NCBI RefSeq assembly: GCF_026968045.1
Contig: NZ_JAPVBQ010000003.1
Coordinates: 280,060-344,059 of the forward strand
Length of the DNA stretch: 64,000 bases
Source of the DNA: Modestobacter sp. VKM Ac-2977
GTDB lineage: Bacteria > Actinomycetota > Actinomycetes > Mycobacteriales > Geodermatophilaceae
Direction of reading: 5' to 3'
Shown here: piece by piece, positions 61,566 through 64,000 of the stretch
How positions within the stretch are numbered: the stretch's first letter is position 1
Layout of the letters: every line of letters begins with the position of its first letter
Notes under the pieces: generated by a model
Database searches by the model: none
Told to the model about the DNA's origin: nothing
The model's input: only the letters and a program-made list of their open reading frames with translations
Program-made: the position numbers and the translations under genes

Positions 61566-62749
61566 CCACCGACCCCAGCGCCCAGGACCTCCGCGCCCGG
61601 GCGCTCGCCGCCCTGGCCGAGCAGACCATCGAGCTGCCCTCCTGGGCGTTCGGCAACGCCGGCACCCGGTTCAAGGTCTTCAGCACCCCCGGCGTCCCGC
61701 GCGACCCGTTCGAGAAGATCAGCGACGCCGCCCAGGTGCACCGGCACACCGGCGTCGCCCCGCGGGTCTCGCTGCACATCCCGTGGGACCTCGTCGACGA
61801 CTTCGGGAAGCTGGCCGAGCACGCCACCGACGAGGGCGTCTCGATCGGCGCGATCAACTCGAACCTGTTCCAGGCCGACGAGTACAAGCTCGGGTCGCTG
61901 ACCCACGCCGACCCGGCCGTGCGGGCCAAGGCCGTGGCCCACCACGTGCAGTGCATCGACGTCATGCGGGCCACCGGCTCCACCGACCTGAAGATCTGGC
62001 TGCCCGACGGCACCAACTACCCGGGCCAGGACGACATCACCGACCGCCAGGAGCGGCTCGCGGAGTCACTGCAGCAGATCTACGCCGAGCTGGACCCCGA
62101 GCACCGGCTGATCCTCGAGTACAAGTTCTACGAGCCGTACTTCTACACGATGGACATCCCCGACTGGGGCACCTCGCTGCTGCACTGCCTGGCCCTCGGC
62201 GAGCAGGCGAAGGTCGTGCTGGACACCGGCCACCACGCGCCGAACACCAACATCGAGTTCATCGTCGCCCAGCTGCTGCGGGTCGGCCGGCTCGGTGCCT
62301 TCGACTTCAACTCCCGCTTCTACGGGGACGACGACCTGATCGTGGGCGCGGCCGACCCGTTCCAGCTGTTCCGGATCATGAACGAGATCGTCCGGGCCGA
62401 CGCGCTCCGCCCGGACTCCGGCGTCAACTTCATGCTCGACCAGTGCCACAACATCGAGCCGAAGATCCCCGGCCAGATCCGCTCGGTGATGAACGTCCAG
62501 GAGGCCACCGCCAAGGCGCTGCTGGTCGACCGCGAGGCGCTGCGGACGGCGCAGCGCAGCGGTGACGTGCTCGGCGCGAACGGCGCGCTGATGGACGCCT
62601 ACAACACCGACGTCCGCCCGCTGCTCGCCGAGCTGCGCGAGTCCCAGGGCCTGCCCGCCGACCCGTACGCCGCCTACGCCCGCTCCGGCCACCAGGAGCA
62701 GATCGCCACCGAGCGCGTGGGGGGCCAGCAGGCCTCCTGGGGCGCCTGA
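61562..62749 (+). CDS. rhaI: L-rhamnose isomerase
   Basis: The 395-residue TIM-barrel sugar isomerase is of the Pseudomonas-stutzeri/actinobacterial RhaI type, converting L-rhamnose to L-rhamnulose. Seen: PSWAFGNAGTRFKVF, HIPWDL, AINSNLFQ, KIWLPDGTNYPGQ, the metal-ligand stretch LEYKFYEPYFY, VLDTGHHAPNTNIEF, FDFNSRFYGDDDL and LDQCHNIEPK. The start GTG 61562 overlaps the rhaM stop. Confidence 0.96.
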   Translation: MTTDPSAQDLRARALAALAEQTIELPSWAFGNAGTRFKVFSTPGVPRDPFEKISDAAQVHRHTGVAPRVSLHIPWDLVDDFGKLAEHATDEGVSIGAINSNLFQADEYKLGSLTHADPAVRAKAVAHHVQCIDVMRATGSTDLKIWLPDGTNYPGQDDITDRQERLAESLQQIYAELDPEHRLILEYKFYEPYFYTMDIPDWGTSLLHCLALGEQAKVVLDTGHHAPNTNIEFIVAQLLRVGRLGAFDFNSRFYGDDDLIVGAADPFQLFRIMNEIVRADALRPDSGVNFMLDQCHNIEPKIPGQIRSVMNVQEATAKALLVDREALRTAQRSGDVLGANGALMDAYNTDVRPLLAELRESQGLPADPYAAYARSGHQEQIATERVGGQQASWGA

Positions 62750-62770
62750 ACGACGACGAAGGACGACGAG

Positions 62771-64000
62771 ATGACGAACCCCGTGGTCAGTGACCTGCTC
62801 GCCCGCTCCAACCGGCTGGGCGAGGACCCGCGCAACACCAACTACGCCGGCGGCAACACCTCCGCGGCCGGCACCGAGACCGACCCGGTGACCGGGCAGC
62901 CGGTCGAGCTGCTCTGGGTGAAGGGCTCCGGCGGCGACCTCGGCACGCTGAAGGAACCCGGCCTGGCCGTCCTCCGGCTGGACCGGCTGCGCTCGCTGGT
63001 CGACGTCTACCCCGGCGTCGACCGCGAGGACGAGATGGTCGCCGCGTTCGACTACTGCCTGCACGGCCGCGGCGGGGCCGCGCCGAGCATCGACACCGCG
63101 ATGCACGGGCTGGTCCGCGCTGCGCACGTCGACCACCTGCACCCCGACTCCGGCATCGCGCTGGCCACCGCCGCCGACGGCGAGGCGCTGACCCGGGAGT
63201 GCTTCGGCGACCGCGTGGTCTGGGTGCCGTGGCGCCGTCCCGGGTTCCAGCTGGGGCTGGACATCGCCGAGATCGCGGAGAAGAACCCGCAGGCCATCGG
63301 CGCCGTCCTGGGCGGGCACGGCATCACCGCCTGGGCCGACACCAGCGAGCAGTGCGAGGCCAACTCGCTGGAGATCATCCGGACGGCGGAGCGGTTCCTC
63401 GCCGAGCGCGGCCGGCCGCAGCCCTTCGGTGTGCCGCTGCCCGGGTACGAGGCGCTGCCGGAGGCCGAGCGACGGGCCAAGGCGGCTGCCCTCTTCCCGG
63501 TGGTCCGCGGCCTGGCCTCGACCGACAAGCCGCAGGTCGGGCACCTCACCGACTCCGACGTCGTGCTGGACTTCCTCGCCTCCGCCGAGCACCCGCGGCT
63601 GGCGGCGCTGGGCACCTCCTGCCCCGACCACTTCCTGCGCACCAAGGTGCGCCCGCTGGTGGTCGACCTACCGGCGTCCGCCCCGGTCGAGGACGTCGTC
63701 GCCCGGCTGGAGGAGCTGCACGAGGCCTACCGCGCCGACTACGCGGCCTACTACTCCCGGCACGCGGGCCCGGACTCCCCCGCCATGCGCGGCGCGGACC
63801 CGGCGATCGTGCTGGTGCCCGGTGTCGGCATGTTCAGCTTCGGGGCGAACAAGCAGACCGCCCGGGTCGCCGGTGAGTTCTACGTCAACGCGATCAACGT
63901 GATGCGCGGCGCCGAATCGGTCTCCACCTACGCGCCGATCGACGAGAGCGAGAAGTTCCGGATCGAGTACTGGGCGCTGGAGGAGGCCAAGCTCGCCCGG
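62771..64000 (+). CDS. rhaEW: Bifunctional rhamnulose-1-phosphate aldolase / dehydrogenase (3' end outside window)
   Basis: Starting at ATG 62771 and open for 410 codons to the window edge, the protein begins with a class II aldolase/adducin domain: NTNYAGGNTSAAG, LWVKGSGGDLGTL, DEMVAAFDYCLHG, the zinc-type HVDHLHPDSGIALATA, and AVLGGHGITAWADTS. Homologues are ~680-residue fusions that continue into a short-chain dehydrogenase oxidising lactaldehyde; the linker-like GVGMFSFGANKQTARVAGEFYVNAINVM is reached here. The upstream GGACGACGAG is a modest ribosome site. It would yield DHAP and L-lactate, feeding LutABC. Confidence 0.9.
   Translation, partial: MTNPVVSDLLARSNRLGEDPRNTNYAGGNTSAAGTETDPVTGQPVELLWVKGSGGDLGTLKEPGLAVLRLDRLRSLVDVYPGVDREDEMVAAFDYCLHGRGGAAPSIDTAMHGLVRAAHVDHLHPDSGIALATAADGEALTRECFGDRVVWVPWRRPGFQLGLDIAEIAEKNPQAIGAVLGGHGITAWADTSEQCEANSLEIIRTAERFLAERGRPQPFGVPLPGYEALPEAERRAKAAALFPVVRGLASTDKPQVGHLTDSDVVLDFLASAEHPRLAALGTSCPDHFLRTKVRPLVVDLPASAPVEDVVARLEELHEAYRADYAAYYSRHAGPDSPAMRGADPAIVLVPGVGMFSFGANKQTARVAGEFYVNAINVMRGAESVSTYAPIDESEKFRIEYWALEEAKLAR

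Noticed and set aside
1-64000. tRNA, rRNA, CRISPR arrays, transposases or integrases
   Set aside because: I saw no cloverleaf with a T-arm, no regularly spaced repeats and no recombinase motifs; the palindromes found are isolated.

Overview
This is chromosomal DNA of a very GC-rich actinobacterium. Codons end almost always in G or C, GTG starts are common, and several genes look leaderless, with a TANNNT -10 element a few bases before the start codon. A DUF222/HNH protein, NAD-specific glutamate dehydrogenase, LutABC, LCP protein, PGPGW protein, DtxR-type iron box and mycobacterial-type SOS boxes all fit Actinobacteria. Together with a complete chemotaxis operon they suggest a motile soil or rock dweller, perhaps Geodermatophilaceae (Blastococcus, Geodermatophilus, Modestobacter). 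The family is inference. No rRNA, tRNA, CRISPR, integrase or transposase was seen.

Layout. 1-4.6 kb: glycerol catabolism, with iclR-glpK-glpF leftward and glpD rightward around a shared operator. 4.7-9.5 kb: TetR regulator and MMPL exporter, HMG-CoA lyase-like enzyme, flavin reductase, small unknown gene. 9.6-13.9 kb (leftward): PAS-LOV-GAF-PP2C phosphatase carrying the LOV photo-cysteine motif, two membrane proteins, aldo/keto reductase. 14-17.9 kb: iron-siderophore ABC operon behind an iron box. 18-22.7 kb: osmoprotectant and fluoride block (ngg, two crcB, otsA, otsB).

23-38.4 kb: chemotaxis region, all rightward: cheA, cheW, four tandem chemoreceptors, an unknown gene, then cheB-cheR-cheY-cheX-cheY-cheX-like. 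Long hairpins separate the receptors and close the region. The second block has a FliA/WhiG-like promoter. 38.5-42.3 kb: hydrolase, AAA ATPase behind an SOS box and a long dyad, VTT-family membrane protein, holin-IV-like protein. 42.3-51 kb: glutamate dehydrogenase, PGPGW protein, amidase, YaaA, PP2C phosphatase. 51-57.1 kb: broken spore-photoproduct-lyase-like gene, DUF222-HNH gene with an SOS box at its start, exonuclease III, acyl-ACP desaturase, LCP protein.

57.1-64 kb: rhamnose and lactate catabolism. lutABC and a LacI regulator run leftward. rhaM, rhaI and a bifunctional aldolase/dehydrogenase run rightward and are cut by the window edge. Rhamnose yields lactaldehyde and then L-lactate, which LutABC oxidises to pyruvate, so the two arms form one pathway.

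The most unusual signal outside genes is five copies of a parS-like palindrome, GTT(C/G)CACGTG(C/G)AAC, spread over 50 kb. They suggest the window lies in the ParB-loaded domain near the replication origin. The other main points are the putative blue-light phosphatase, the doubled CheY/CheX module, the four receptors with near-identical signalling DNA, and two genes that appear to start at CTG.
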